Below the pieces are notes generated by a model that did not search any database, had not been told where the DNA came from, and saw only the letters and a list, made by a program, of their open reading frames with translations. DNA of 64,000 bases from Agrococcus sp. KRD186 (GTDB lineage Bacteria; Actinomycetota; Actinomycetes; Actinomycetales; Microbacteriaceae), in assembly GCF_017168255.1 (NCBI RefSeq), contig NZ_JABFAP010000001.1, positions 1,643,691 through 1,707,690 of the forward strand, written 5' to 3'. A program made the position numbers and the translations under genes. Positions 49,108 to 56,872 of the stretch are shown in pieces (within the stretch, counting starts at the first letter, position 1; the number at the start of each line of letters is the position of its first letter).

Positions 49108-49734
49108 TCAGGCCTTCTGGGTCTCGGTGACGGATGCCGGGGTGCCGGCGGGGAGGGGATCTGCGGCCGCGCTCGGTGCGGGCTCGACATGGACGATGCC
49201 GTGCAGGAGCACCTGGATGATGTCATCGACCGACGACACCGGGCTGTTCTCGCCCCAGCCCGAGGCAGCCGACCAGGCCAGCGTGCGGAGCATCTCCGCC
49301 GCCACCAGTGGCGACACCCGCAGCTGCGGCTCGAAGGGTTCGAATCGAGCGGCGATCCAGACCTTCGACGCTTCGAACACCTCGCGGTGCTCTTCGGCGA
49401 CCCGCTGCGCGATCGGACCGAGCGCCACGACCAGCTGGAACATGAAGCGCATCCGCTCGACTAGCACGGCGATGAGCGTCTCGACGAGCGCTTCGAGCGA
49501 ATCGCTCAAGAACTCCACGATCGCGTCGTCGTCGGTCATGTGGTGCTCGGCGAGAGCGGCCAGCAGCGACTCCTTGTCGCCGAAGGCCTTGAACAGCGTG
49601 CCCTCGGCCACGCCCGCCGCATCGGCGAGCTGGCGGCTCGTGATCGCCGCGCCGTGCTCGAGCACCGCGGGCGTCACCGCCTCGATGATCTGGGCGCGCC
49701 GGTCGTCGACGCTCAGCCGAGGGATGGGATTCAC
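49108..49734 (-). CDS. TetR-family repressor of the exporter operon
   Basis: A 208-residue regulator starting from GTG 49734, first gene of a TetR-ABC-ABC operon. Its helix-turn-helix is near residues 30-52 (RQLADAAGVAEGTLFKAFGDK). GTG 49734 is preferred since TAGAGT ends seven bases upstream and an operator lies in the promoter spacer; an upstream GTG at 49764 would be inside the operator. It probably represses the whole operon until an exporter substrate binds. Confidence 0.85.
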   Translation of the reverse strand: MNPIPRLSVDDRRAQIIEAVTPAVLEHGAAITSRQLADAAGVAEGTLFKAFGDKESLLAALAEHHMTDDDAIVEFLSDSLEALVETLIAVLVERMRFMFQLVVALGPIAQRVAEEHREVFEASKVWIAARFEPFEPQLRVSPLVAAEMLRTLAWSAASGWGENSPVSSVDDIIQVLLHGIVHVEPAPSAAADPLPAGTPASVTETQKA

Positions 49735-49741
49735 GTCGAAG

Positions 49742-49771
49742 ACTCTAGTTGAGTGAGCGCTCACTTACCAA
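49742..49771 (-). promoter_or_regulatory. promoter and operator of the TetR-ABC-ABC operon
   Basis: On the minus strand TTGGTA (49766-49771) and TAGAGT (49742-49747) flank an 18-base spacer that holds the perfect 14-bp palindrome AGTGAGCGCTCACT (49752-49765). This is a classic TetR-type operator position. TAGAGT ends seven bases before GTG 49734, so the transcript is probably leaderless. Confidence 0.7.
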
Positions 49772-49871
49772 GTCGTGGTCTTCGGCGCGTCGCGGCGGCC
49801 GCTGTGGGATTCCGCAACGGGAACCGCAGTTTCTGTGTGGCGACTGCACGCATCCGTCATGCATGGACGCC

Positions 49872-49877
49872 TAGGCT
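49872..49877 (+). promoter_or_regulatory. -10-like TAGGCT, near-leaderless spacing (accA3)
   Basis: TAGGCT is followed by eight bases (GAGGAACC) and the ATG at 49886. The GAGGA could also act as a ribosome site if the leader is longer. Confidence 0.4.
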
Positions 49878-49885
49878 GAGGAACC

Positions 49886-51649
49886 ATGCCCCGCATCACG
49901 AAGGTCCTGATCGCCAACCGCGGTGAGATCGCCGTCCGCATCATCCGCGCCGCACGCGACGCCGGCATCGGATCGGTCGCCGTCTACGCCGATCCCGACC
50001 GCGACGCGCAGCACGCGCAGCTGGCCGACGAGGCCTACGCGCTCAACGGATCCACCAGCGCCGAGAGCTACCTGGTGATCGAGAAGATCCTGTCGGTCGC
50101 ACGCCGCTCGGGCGCGGACGCGGTGCACCCGGGCTACGGCTTCCTGGCGGAGAACGCCGGCTTCGCCAGCGCGGTGATCGATGCCGGCCTGACCTGGATC
50201 GGCCCGAGCCCAGAGGCGATCGAGCAGCTGGGCGACAAGGTCTCGGCGCGCCACATCGCCGAGTCGGTCGGCGCACCGCTCGCGCCGGGCACCATCGAGC
50301 CGGTCTCCGGCGCCGCGGAGGTGCTGGAGTTCGTCGACGAGTTCGGGCTGCCGGTCGCGATCAAGGCGGCGTTCGGCGGCGGCGGGCGCGGCCTCAAGGT
50401 GGCGTTCACCCGCGACGAGGTCGAGCAGCAGTTCGAGTCGGCAACCCGCGAGGCCGTCGCCGCCTTCGGCCGGGGCGAGTGCTTCGTCGAGAAGTACCTC
50501 GACAAGCCGCGCCACGTCGAGACGCAGTGCCTCGCCGACGCGCACGGCAACGTGGTCGTCGTCTCCACCCGCGACTGCTCGCTGCAGCGCCGCCACCAGA
50601 AGCTCGTCGAGGAAGCGCCTGCGCCCTTCATCACCGCCGCGCAGGACGCCGAGCTGCGGCGCGCCTCGAAGGAGATCCTGCGCGCCGCGAAGTACGTGGG
50701 CGCCGGCACCTGCGAGTTCCTGATCGGCGCCGACGGCACCATCTCGTTCCTCGAGGTGAACACCCGCCTGCAGGTCGAGCACCCGGTCACCGAGGAGGTC
50801 TCCGGCATCGACCTGGTGCGCGAGCAGTTCCGCATCGCAGAGGGCGAGCAGCTCGGCTACGACGACCCCGAGGTGCGCGGCCACTCGATCGAGTTCCGCA
50901 TCAACGGCGAGGATGCCGGTGCCGGCTTCATGCCGCAGCCAGGCCCGGTGCGCATCTTCCGCGCGCCCACGGGTCCCGGCGTGCGCGTCGACTCGGGCGT
51001 GGTCGCCGGAGATGTGATCGGCGGCAACTTCGACTCCATGCTCGCGAAGCTCATCGTCACCGGCCGCGACCGCGCCGAGGCGCTCGCGCGCTCGCGCCGG
51101 GCGCTGGCGGAGTTCGAGGTGGAGGGGCTGCCGACCGTGCTGCCGTTCCACCGCGCGATCGTCGACGACCCGGCCTTCGCCCCCGAGGGCGACGCTCCGT
51201 TCACGATCTACACGTCGTGGATCGAGACGGAGTTCGAGAACGACATCCCGGCCTGGGGCGGCGAGCCGGGCGAGCTCGGCGGCCCGGAGGCGCGCCGCAC
51301 CGTGGTGGTCGAGAGCGACGGCAAGCGCATCGCCGTGTCGATGCCGCAGCGGCTCTTCTCCGACGCCAAGGACGCGAAGGGCCCCGCCCCGCGTCGCACC
51401 CGCCGCGCACTCGACGGCGGCGCCGGCTCCGGCTCGATCGTCTCGCCGATGCAGGCGACGGTCGTCAAGGCTCCGGTGCAGGTGGGCGACCGGGTCGTCG
51501 CCGGCGACCTGCTCGTCGTGCTCGAGGCGATGAAGATGGAGCAGCCGCTGTCCTCCCCCATCGATGGCACCGTCGCGGCCATCGATGCGCCGGTAGGCAA
51601 GACCGTGCCGTCGGGCCACCACCTGGTGACCATCACGCCCGACGCGTAG
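49886..51649 (+). CDS. accA3: acyl-CoA carboxylase alpha subunit (biotin carboxylase + BCCP)
   Basis: A 587-residue biotin carboxylase fused to a biotin carboxyl carrier domain. It opens [15 protein letters not shown] and has the ATP-grasp loop [14 protein letters not shown] near residue 160, [18 protein letters not shown], and at the C-terminus the biotinylation motif [11 protein letters not shown] with the target lysine at about residue 550. It supplies carboxybiotin to the beta subunit at 35334, and is modified by the birA product at 34481. Its promoter-proximal hexamer TAGGCT is eight bases away. The gene is distant from accD5 but in the same overall block. Confidence 0.95.
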   Translation: MPRITKVLIANRGEIAVRIIRAARDAGIGSVAVYADPDRDAQHAQLADEAYALNGSTSAESYLVIEKILSVARRSGADAVHPGYGFLAENAGFASAVIDAGLTWIGPSPEAIEQLGDKVSARHIAESVGAPLAPGTIEPVSGAAEVLEFVDEFGLPVAIKAAFGGGGRGLKVAFTRDEVEQQFESATREAVAAFGRGECFVEKYLDKPRHVETQCLADAHGNVVVVSTRDCSLQRRHQKLVEEAPAPFITAAQDAELRRASKEILRAAKYVGAGTCEFLIGADGTISFLEVNTRLQVEHPVTEEVSGIDLVREQFRIAEGEQLGYDDPEVRGHSIEFRINGEDAGAGFMPQPGPVRIFRAPTGPGVRVDSGVVAGDVIGGNFDSMLAKLIVTGRDRAEALARSRRALAEFEVEGLPTVLPFHRAIVDDPAFAPEGDAPFTIYTSWIETEFENDIPAWGGEPGELGGPEARRTVVVESDGKRIAVSMPQRLFSDAKDAKGPAPRRTRRALDGGAGSGSIVSPMQATVVKAPVQVGDRVVAGDLLVVLEAMKMEQPLSSPIDGTVAAIDAPVGKTVPSGHHLVTITPDA

Positions 51650-51710
51650 CGCCCGCCCACGCGCCTCAGCGCATCCGCCCGCCCGCGCGCCTCAGCGCAT
51701 CCGCCCGCCC
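51650..51710. repeat. 26-bp tandem repeat after accA3
   Basis: Two units (51650-51675, 51676-51701) differing at one base, plus a third partial copy (51702-51710), start right after the accA3 stop codon. Each unit has the composition cgcccgccc-gcgcctcagcgcatc. It appears to be a local duplication; no role is evident. Confidence 0.65.
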
Positions 51711-51740
51711 AAGCCGCCGGCCGAGGAGTGCTGGGATGTT

Positions 51741-51764
51741 GCACGAGTGATGCATCATTCGTGC
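51741..51764. terminator. 24-bp palindrome between convergent accA3 and lpdA
   Basis: gcacga-g-tgatgcatca-t-tcgtgc reads the same on both strands except for one G/T pair, with a perfect tgatgcatca core. It lies 92 bases after accA3 and 43 before the convergent lpdA-like stop, so it may end both transcripts. There is no U-run, so a different role, such as protein binding, is also possible. Confidence 0.45.
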
Positions 51765-51806
51765 AGCAACCGCTCATTCCTGCGCCGACTGGCGGCGACG
51801 CCGCAG

Positions 51807-53240
51807 TCAGCCGGCGTCGAAGCGGTGCATCGCCCTGGCGGCATCGGTGATCGAGCCCGTCAGCGACGGGAACACCGGGAAGACCCGCGCGAGCTGGTCG
51901 ACGGTCAGGCGATGCTCCATCGCCATCGTCACCGGGAAGATCAGCTCCGAGGCCTTCGGGGCGACGATGACGCCGCCGATGACCGTGCCGGAGCCGGTGC
52001 GGGCGAAGAGCTTCACGAAGCCGTCCTCGATGCCCATCATCTTCGCGCGCGCGTTGGTCGAGAGGTCGATGCGGTAGACCTCGCCCTGGGCGACGCCGTC
52101 CTCGATCTGCTTCTGCGTCCAGCCGACGGTCGCGATCTCGGGCTGCGTGAAGATGTTCGAGGCGACCGTGCGCATCGAGATCGGGGTCACGGCGTCGCCG
52201 AGCGCGTGGAACATCGCCGTGCGCCCCTGCATCGAGGCGACCGACGCCAGCGGCAGCACGTCGGCGCAGTCACCGACCGCGTAGACGTTCGGCAGGTTCG
52301 TGCGCGCGACGCGATTGACGACGATGTGCCCAGACTCGGCCGTCTCGATGCCCGCATCCTCGAGCCCGATGCCCGCGGTGTTCGGCACCGACCCGACGGC
52401 CATGAGGCAGTGCGATCCCTCGACGGTGCGGCCGTCCGTGAGCGTCACGATGACGCCGGTCTCGGTGCGCTCCACCTTCTCGGCACGCGACTTCGAGAGC
52501 ACGTGCATGCCCTGCCTGCGGAAGACATCCTCGATGACGCCCGCCGCGTCGGCGTCCTCGCCCGGCAGCACCTGCTCGCGGCTGGAGACCAGCGAGACCG
52601 TTGCACCGATGTGGCTGTAGGCACTCGCGAACTCGGCGCCCGTGACGCCGGAGCCGACGACGATCAGGTGCTCGGGCACCTCGTCGAGCGAGTACAGCTG
52701 TGTCCAGGTGAGGATGCGCTCGCCATCGGGCATCGCCGAGGGCAGCTGTCGCGGCGTCGCGCCGACCGAGACGACGATCGTGTCGGCCTCGAACTCGTCG
52801 AAGTCGGCGCCCTGCTTGCCGGTCGAGACGACCACCCGGCCGGGGCCGTCCAGGCGCCCCTCGCCCTGCACGATCGTGACACCGACCTTCTCGAGGTCGG
52901 CCTTCATGTCGAGCGACTGCTTCGCGGCCAGCGAGAGCAGTCGACGATTGACCGCACGCAGGTTGACGGCGACCTCGGGCTTCTGCGGTCGACCGGAATC
53001 GCCGCGCACCGAGAACTGCACGCCCAGCTGGTTGGCGTCGCGGATGGCCGCGGCCGATTCCGCCGTCGCGATGAGCGACTTGGAGGGCACCACGTCGGTG
53101 AGGATGGCGCTGCCGCCGACGCCGGTGCGCTCGATGAGCGTCACCTTCGCGCCCAGCTGCGCGCCCGCCAGCGCGGCCTCATAGCCGCCGGGCCCGCCGC
53201 CGATGATCACTACGCGCTGCTTGCGCTCGAATGCACTCAC
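51807..53240 (-). CDS. lpdA: LpdA-like flavoprotein (NAD(P)H:quinone reductase type)
   Basis: A 477-residue member of the pyridine nucleotide-disulfide oxidoreductase family, with FAD motif VIIGGGPGGYEAALAG, NAD motif IVVGSGVTGAEFASAY near residue 178, and the FAD-binding YAVGDCADVLPLASVA. The active-site disulfide is missing: the place of GGTCLNVGCIPSK reads GVGGSAILTDVVPSKSL, without cysteines. The M. tuberculosis homologue Rv3303c also departs from lipoamide dehydrogenase and acts as a quinone reductase, so this is the likely activity here. The start is uncertain among ATG 53252, ATG 53249 and GTG 53240; a GATGAT hexamer seven bases before the last favours it. Confidence 0.85.
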   Translation of the reverse strand: MSAFERKQRVVIIGGGPGGYEAALAGAQLGAKVTLIERTGVGGSAILTDVVPSKSLIATAESAAAIRDANQLGVQFSVRGDSGRPQKPEVAVNLRAVNRRLLSLAAKQSLDMKADLEKVGVTIVQGEGRLDGPGRVVVSTGKQGADFDEFEADTIVVSVGATPRQLPSAMPDGERILTWTQLYSLDEVPEHLIVVGSGVTGAEFASAYSHIGATVSLVSSREQVLPGEDADAAGVIEDVFRRQGMHVLSKSRAEKVERTETGVIVTLTDGRTVEGSHCLMAVGSVPNTAGIGLEDAGIETAESGHIVVNRVARTNLPNVYAVGDCADVLPLASVASMQGRTAMFHALGDAVTPISMRTVASNIFTQPEIATVGWTQKQIEDGVAQGEVYRIDLSTNARAKMMGIEDGFVKLFARTGSGTVIGGVIVAPKASELIFPVTMAMEHRLTVDQLARVFPVFPSLTGSITDAARAMHRFDAG

Positions 53241-53298
53241 GCGCTCCATCATCCCGCAAACTCAGGTGCGGCCGCGCACGGCCGCCCGAGGCTCCGCG

Positions 53299-53838
53299 CT
53301 AGCCCGCGCGCCGCTCGTGGACGGTCGAGGACAGGCTCGTGCCGTTCACCTCGACGTAGAGCATCCGCTCCATCACCGAGACCGACATGGTCGTCCGCCG
53401 CGCGATGGCCCCGGCGACGGCGTCGACGAACCCGTCGTCGAACCAGACCAGCCGCACCTCCTCTGCCCGGTGGATGCGCTTGCCCGACCAGCGGGCGGCG
53501 AGCTTCTCGGGGTCGCGGTGCGTGTAGACGGCGGTGCGCTCGGCGGCCATGCTGCCGCGGTGCACGCGCTCGGCCTCCGGCGCGCCCACCTCGATCCACG
53601 CCGTGAGCGCACCGGTGAGGTCGCGCGCCAGCACCGCCGGCTCGTCCGCCCCCGAGATGCCCGAGCCGAACGCGATGCCCTCCTCGTGCTCGAGGCACAG
53701 CGCGAGCAGGCGCGTGGCCATGAAGGCCATCGTCTCCGAGGGGTGCTGCGCGACCCGCAGCGACAACTGCTCGTACACGCCGCGATCGACGTCCGAGAGC
53801 TGCACGTCGAACGTGTGGATCGTCGCGCCCATAGCCAT
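53299..53838 (-). CDS. YaeQ family protein
   Basis: A 179-residue protein of the YaeQ family, thought to have a PD-(D/E)XK nuclease-like fold but with no proven function. Conserved stretches are TFDVQLSDVDRGVYEQLSLR near residue 8, HPSETMAFMATRLLALCLEHE, and AWIEVGAPEAERVHRGS. ATG 53838 is chosen since TAGGCT ends seven bases upstream; the alternative ATG 53832 has a GGGAG site. It is divergent from the purine nucleoside phosphorylase gene, and their two hexamers lie only 7 bases apart. Confidence 0.82.
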   Translation of the reverse strand: MAMGATIHTFDVQLSDVDRGVYEQLSLRVAQHPSETMAFMATRLLALCLEHEEGIAFGSGISGADEPAVLARDLTGALTAWIEVGAPEAERVHRGSMAAERTAVYTHRDPEKLAARWSGKRIHRAEEVRLVWFDDGFVDAVAGAIARRTTMSVSVMERMLYVEVNGTSLSSTVHERRAG

Positions 53839-53845
53839 GCTCCCG

Positions 53846-53851
53846 AGCCTA
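53846..53851 (-). promoter_or_regulatory. -10-like TAGGCT, leaderless spacing (yaeQ-like)
   Basis: TAGGCT on the minus strand is followed by seven bases (CGGGAGC) and the ATG at 53838. The GGGAG in this spacer can alternatively serve ATG 53832. Confidence 0.4.
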
Positions 53852-53858
53852 AGCGCCC

Positions 53859-53864
53859 TAGAGT
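53859..53864 (+). promoter_or_regulatory. -10-like TAGAGT, leaderless spacing (deoD)
   Basis: TAGAGT is followed by seven bases and the ATG at 53872, the same hexamer and spacing as accD5. It is divergent and 7 bases from the yaeQ-like element, so the promoters likely interfere. Confidence 0.5.
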
Positions 53865-53871
53865 GGGCGCC

Positions 53872-54702
53872 ATGACGCACCCGCTCGACCCGCCAGCAGA
53901 CCCGCGTGAGGTGGCCCAGCAGGCCGCCGCCGACATCCGCCGCATCACCGGCGTCGACCAGCACGACATCGCCCTCACGCTGGGCTCGGGCTGGGCGAAG
54001 GCCGCCGACCTGATCGGCGAGACCACCCACACGATCCCCGCCACCGAGGTGACCGGCTTCTCGAAGCCCGCGCTGGAGGGGCACGTGGGCACGATTCGAT
54101 CCTTGCTGACCGATGGCGGCCGGCGCGCGCTCGTGATCGGCGCCCGCACCCACTACTACGAGGGCCACGGTGTGCGCCGCGTGGTGCACTCGGTGCGCAC
54201 CGCGGCCGCGGCAGGCGCATCCGTCATGGTGCTCACGAACGGCGCCGGCGGCATCAAGCCGCACTGGAAGCCCGGCCAGCCGGTGCTCATCAGCGACCAC
54301 CTCAACCTCACCGCCGACTCCCCCCTCGAGGGCGCCACCTTCGTCGACCTCACCGACCTGTACTCCCCGCGCCTGCGCGACGTGGCGCGCACGGTCGATG
54401 CCTCGCTCGAGGAGGGCGTGTACGTGCAGTTCCGCGGCCCCCACTACGAGACGCCCGCCGAGGTGCAGATGGCGAAGGCGATCGGCGGCCACATCTGCGG
54501 CATGTCGACCGCGCTCGAGGCGATCGCCGCCCGCGAGGCCGGCATGGAGGTGCTGGGGCTGAGCCTCATCACCAACCTCGCCGCCGGCATCCAGACGACG
54601 CCGCTGTCGCACCAGGAGGTCATCGAGGCGGGCCGCGAGGCCGAGGGGCGTCTCGGCCGCCTGCTCGCCGACGTCGTGGCGGCGATCGGCAACGAGGCAT
54701 GA
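53872..54702 (+). CDS. deoD: purine nucleoside phosphorylase, trimeric type
   Basis: A 276-residue phosphorylase that splits purine nucleosides into base and ribose-1-phosphate. It has ITLGSGWAKAADLIGE near residue 34 (phosphate site), VMVLTNGAGGIKPHW, ISDHLNLTADSPLEG, VQFRGPHYETPAEVQMAK (residues ~183-200), and GMSTALEAIAAREAGMEVLG then LITNLAAG with the purine-binding Asn. Ribose-1-phosphate produced here can be used by the mutase in the next gene, whose ATG overlaps this stop. The nucleoside salvage genes at 56.9-60 kb would supply it. Confidence 0.93.
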   Translation: MTHPLDPPADPREVAQQAAADIRRITGVDQHDIALTLGSGWAKAADLIGETTHTIPATEVTGFSKPALEGHVGTIRSLLTDGGRRALVIGARTHYYEGHGVRRVVHSVRTAAAAGASVMVLTNGAGGIKPHWKPGQPVLISDHLNLTADSPLEGATFVDLTDLYSPRLRDVARTVDASLEEGVYVQFRGPHYETPAEVQMAKAIGGHICGMSTALEAIAAREAGMEVLGLSLITNLAAGIQTTPLSHQEVIEAGREAEGRLGRLLADVVAAIGNEA

Positions 54703-56360
54703 GCACCGCGCTCGAGCAGGCCCGCGCCTGGGCGGCAGGCGACCCCGATGGCGAGACCCGCGCGGCGCTGGAGGCGACGATCACGGCCGCCGAGGCGGGC
54801 GACCAGGCCGCGCAGGCCGAGGTGGCGGATGCGTTCAGCGGGCGACTGCAGTTCGGCACGGCCGGGCTGCGGGGCAGGATGGGCCCGGGGCCGAACCGCA
54901 TGAACCGCGTCGTCGTGCAGCAGGCCTCTGCGGGCCTGGCCGACTTCCTCACGGGCCGGGAACCGCATCCGTCCGTCGTCATCGGCTGGGACGGCCGGCT
55001 CGGCTCGGAGCGCTTCGCGCGCGACGCCGCAGCGGTGTTCGCCGGGCGGGGCGTGCGGGCGATCCTGCTGCCGCGGCTGCTGCCGACGCCGGTCACCGCC
55101 TTCGCGGTGCGGCACCTGGGCGCCAGCGCAGGCGTGATGGTGACCGCCAGCCACAACCCGCCGGCCGACAACGGCTACAAGGTCTACCTCGGCGGCGACG
55201 ACGAGGGCAGCCAGATCGTGCCGCCGGTGGACGGTGCGATCGCCGTCCACATCGAGCGGGCCGCCGCCACGCCGGTCGCCGACTACCCGCGCGGCGAGGC
55301 GGAGGTGGCGGGCGAGGGTGTCTGGCGGGCCTACGTCGAGGCCACCGCGGCCGTCGGCCAGGCGGATCAGGGCATGCAGGGTGCCAGCGGGCCGAAGGTG
55401 GTCTACACGCCGATGCACGGCGTGGGCCTCGAGACGGTCGAGGCGGTGCTCGCGGAGGCGGGCTTCCCGCCGGTGATCGTGGTGCCCGAGCAGGCGCAGC
55501 CCGACGGCGCCTTCCCCACCGTCGACTTCCCCAACCCGGAGGAGCCCGGCGCGCTCGATCTCGCGATGGCGCTCGCCACCGCGGAGGGTGCTGAGCTGAT
55601 CGTCGCGAACGACCCCGACGCCGACCGGCTCGCGGTCGCGGTGCCCGACGACGGCGCGACCGGCTGGCGCATGCTCACCGGCAACGAGGTCGGGCTGCTG
55701 CTGGGCTGGGACGCCGCCCGCTCGGCGCGCGGGCAGGGCGTGCTCGCCGCCTCCATCGTCTCCTCCCCCGGACTCGGCGTCATCGCCGAGGTGCACGGGC
55801 TCGCGTTCGTGCAGACGCTCACCGGCTTCAAGTGGGTCTCGCGCGTGCCGGGCCTGACCTTCGGCTACGAGGAGGCGCTCGGCTACCTCGTCAACCCCGG
55901 CACGGTGCGCGACAAGGACGGTGTCTCGGCGCTCGTGCGGCTGCTGACCCTCGCGAGCGAGCTGCACGAGCGCGGCTCGTCGCTGTCGGAGGAGCTGCTG
56001 GCGCTCGCCGGCGAGTTCGGCGCCTTCGAGTCGGGCCAGGTGAGCGTGCGCGTCACCGATCTCGCGCGCATCCCCGCGATCATGGCGGCGCTGCGCGCGC
56101 AGCCGCCCACCGAGCTCGCCGGTGCCCGGGTGACCGCCGCCGACGACCTGGCGCTGCCCGAGCACGGCGAGATCGGCGACATCTTGCGCTTCACGCTCGA
56201 TGAGGGCTCGCGCGTCATGGTGCGGCCCAGCGGCACCGAGCCGAAGGTCAAGGTCTACATCGACGCGACGAGCGCCGACGGCCCGCCTGCGCAGCGCATC
56301 CGCTCTGCCCGGGCACGCGTCGAGGCGCTGGCCGAGGCGATGCGCCCGCTGCTCGCGTAG
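54699..56360 (+). CDS. phospho-sugar mutase (phosphopentomutase/phosphomannomutase type)
   Basis: A 553-residue alpha-D-phosphohexomutase. Motifs are the active-site serine in VTASHNPPADNGYK near residue 150, metal-binding VANDPDADRLAVA near residue 308, and the phosphate loop RPSGTEPKVKVY near residue 511. It likely converts ribose-1-phosphate to ribose-5-phosphate for the phosphorylase upstream, or acts on hexose phosphates; mycobacterial PmmB is the counterpart by position. Start and deoD stop overlap by ATGA. The long N-terminal extension (~50 residues) is typical of this subgroup. Confidence 0.87.
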   Translation: MSTALEQARAWAAGDPDGETRAALEATITAAEAGDQAAQAEVADAFSGRLQFGTAGLRGRMGPGPNRMNRVVVQQASAGLADFLTGREPHPSVVIGWDGRLGSERFARDAAAVFAGRGVRAILLPRLLPTPVTAFAVRHLGASAGVMVTASHNPPADNGYKVYLGGDDEGSQIVPPVDGAIAVHIERAAATPVADYPRGEAEVAGEGVWRAYVEATAAVGQADQGMQGASGPKVVYTPMHGVGLETVEAVLAEAGFPPVIVVPEQAQPDGAFPTVDFPNPEEPGALDLAMALATAEGAELIVANDPDADRLAVAVPDDGATGWRMLTGNEVGLLLGWDAARSARGQGVLAASIVSSPGLGVIAEVHGLAFVQTLTGFKWVSRVPGLTFGYEEALGYLVNPGTVRDKDGVSALVRLLTLASELHERGSSLSEELLALAGEFGAFESGQVSVRVTDLARIPAIMAALRAQPPTELAGARVTAADDLALPEHGEIGDILRFTLDEGSRVMVRPSGTEPKVKVYIDATSADGPPAQRIRSARARVEALAEAMRPLLA

Positions 56361-56434
56361 CCGGCGCGGCGCCGCCCGGCACCATCACGCGCGCGCAGCC
56401 CCGGTCGCGCAGCCCGGCGCGGTCAGGCGCGCAG

Positions 56435-56872
56435 TCAGGCGCGCAGCGCGGCGATCGCCTCGTCGCGGGTGGCCGCGGTCGTGAGGCGGTCGATGACCCC
56501 GGATGCGTCGAGGGCGTTGGCGAGCTCGGCCAGCATCTGCAGGTGGCGCTTGGGGCTGGTCGCGGCGAGGCCGATGACGACCCGGACGGGGTCGTGGTGC
56601 GCGTGGCCGAAGGCGACCGGCTCGTCGAGCACGACCACCGCGAGCGCGTCGCGGCGCACCACGGCGCTGGCCTTCGCGTGCGGCACCGCGACGCCGGGCG
56701 CGACCACGCAATAGGGGCCCGACTGCTCGATCTGCTGCACGAGCTCGTCCACGTAGGCGCGCCCGACCGCACCGGCGGTCACCAGATCGACCCCGGCGGC
56801 GCGCACGGCGGCACGCCAGTCGGCGGCGTGGACCCCTGGCGAGAACGTCGCCTGGTCGAGCGGAAGCGTCAT
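56435..56872 (-). CDS. PTS EIIA component, fructose/mannitol type
   Basis: A 145-residue EIIA_2-type phosphocarrier. The phosphorylated histidine is expected in GVAVPHAKAS near residue 64. Pairing features are HDPVRVVIGLAATSPKRHLQML and LTTAATRDEAIAAL. No EIIB, EIIC or HPr gene lies nearby, so it is either an orphan regulator or works with components elsewhere. It overlaps the adenosine deaminase gene by ATGA. A 12-bp duplication (tcaggcgcgcag) at 56423-56446 includes its stop codon. Confidence 0.82.
   Translation of the reverse strand: MTLPLDQATFSPGVHAADWRAAVRAAGVDLVTAGAVGRAYVDELVQQIEQSGPYCVVAPGVAVPHAKASAVVRRDALAVVVLDEPVAFGHAHHDPVRVVIGLAATSPKRHLQMLAELANALDASGVIDRLTTAATRDEAIAALRA

Noticed and set aside
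56423-56446. 12-bp tandem duplication at the EIIA stop as a regulatory element
   Set aside because: It is short, unique here and explained by simple slippage; mentioned only in the EIIA entry.
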